From: Clostridia bacterium
Lineage (GTDB): Bacteria; Bacillota; Clostridia; Christensenellales; DTU072
DNA length: 5,662 nt
NCBI GenBank assembly: GCA_028703745.1
Contig: JAQVME010000101.1
Span: 1 to 5,662, forward strand
Reading direction: 5' to 3'
In this document: positions 5,183-5,662 of the stretch, piece after piece
Layout: the number at the start of each line of letters is the position of its first letter
Position numbering within the stretch: the first letter of the stretch is position 1
Program-made: the position numbers and the translations under genes
The notes under the pieces: model-generated
The model's database searches: none
Told to the model about the DNA's origin: nothing
Seen by the model: the letters and a program-made list of their open reading frames with translations, nothing else

Positions 5183-5662
5183 TTACAAAAGCTCAATCGG
5201 CGCGTTTGAAAGCGCAAATTTCTTTATGCCCAAATCCTTGAAGGCTATCACCGCAGTCTTGCCCATGCCTGCGCCCTCGACCGTTATTATCGTGCCTACG
5301 CCGTATTTTTTGTGCAAAATCTTTGCGCCTGCCGCGAAGCCGCCGGTATCGGCGTTGTAGACCTTTTCTTTTTGCGCCTGTACGACGGGTTTTACTACGC
5401 CGGGCAGAAAGCTTGTTTTCTTGGGTGTGGTGGGAAAAGCGCTGTCATGGTTTATGTTACCGTAGCCGTACTCCATACCTCTGCGGTTTTCGTTTATTTG
5501 TCTCTTTAGCTCGCTTTCCTCGCCCATTGCTTCGTATAAAAACCGCGACGGTATAAAGCCCTGTTCCTGATTGTATCTGAACCGTCGCTGGGCGCAGCTG
5601 ATAAAAAGCCGTTCCTTCGCCCTCGTGATAGCCACGTACATTACGCGGCGTTCCTCTTCGAC
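5183..5662 (-). CDS. pcrA: ATP-dependent DNA helicase PcrA (UvrD family), C-terminal fragment
   Basis: The open frame enters at the right edge and continues for 159 residues to a TAA. It begins inside helicase motif VI: EEERRVMYVAITRAKERL, whose Arg14 in ITRAK is part of the conserved ATP-sensing arginine of superfamily 1A helicases. SAQRRFRYNQ and PSRFLYE follow, as in PcrA/UvrD domain 2A. A low-conservation linker (about 50-105) leads to the C-terminal Tudor-like domain (about 109-159): FAAGAKILHKKYGVGTI, an IAF strand and GIKKFALSNAPIELL, matching the PcrA ending that binds RNA polymerase in studied homologues. PcrA is a 3'-5' helicase for repair, rolling-circle replication and removal of RNA polymerase or RecA from DNA. 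The neighbour ligA 10 bases downstream reproduces the classic Bacillota pcrA-ligA pair and favours PcrA over other UvrD-like proteins. The first Met in the window (5641) is internal, not a start. Confidence 0.95.
   Translation of the reverse strand, partial: VEEERRVMYVAITRAKERLFISCAQRRFRYNQEQGFIPSRFLYEAMGEESELKRQINENRRGMEYGYGNINHDSAFPTTPKKTSFLPGVVKPVVQAQKEKVYNADTGGFAAGAKILHKKYGVGTIITVEGAGMGKTAVIAFKDLGIKKFALSNAPIELL

Noticed and set aside
5173..5217. Upstream TTG start for ligA giving 15 extra residues
   Set aside because: The extension overlaps the pcrA end, does not resemble LigA N termini, and the ribosome binding site is positioned for the ATG at 5172.

Overview
The window is a compact block of bacterial housekeeping genes, all on the minus strand, so transcription runs from the right edge to the left. 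Seven protein genes can be supported: the C-terminal end of a PcrA/UvrD helicase, ligA (NAD+-dependent DNA ligase), a PurM/HypE-like 'AIR synthase-related' protein, yicC (endoribonuclease family), gmk (guanylate kinase), rpoZ (RNA polymerase omega) and the N-terminal part of coaBC. The pcrA-ligA pair and the yicC-gmk-rpoZ-coaBC string are both gene orders known from Bacillota. With the Clostridia-like AIR-synthase-related protein and the divergent Clostridia-style ligase, this points to a Bacillota genome, probably class Clostridia. The species cannot be told from this sequence.

Layout, in transcription order. Bases 5662-5183 hold the pcrA 3' end and 5172-3229 hold ligA, which starts 10 bases after the pcrA stop with a ribosome binding site next to that stop. 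Bases 3228-3145 are the only real intergenic gap (84 bases). It carries an AT-rich block and a consensus extended -10 promoter. The AIR-synthase-related gene (3144-2164) follows, then yicC (2167-1295, ATGA overlap), gmk (1284-679, 10-base gap), rpoZ (663-472, 15-base gap) and coaBC (472 to the left edge, TAATG overlap).

The genes fall into two transcription units that may be partly read through: a DNA repair/replication pair (helicase and ligase), and a nucleotide, RNA and cofactor operon with its own promoter. The second unit joins an RNA nuclease, GMP kinase, an RNA polymerase subunit and coenzyme A synthesis, a grouping usual in Bacillota. What differs from the Bacillus arrangement is the lack of remA between yicC and gmk and the presence of the PurM-like protein as the first gene.

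I see no mobile element, CRISPR array, RNA gene, riboswitch or strong terminator. No novel multi-gene system is visible. The points most worth checking are the predicted leaderless start of the PurM-like gene, the unresolved role of that protein, and the divergent ligase active-site motifs.
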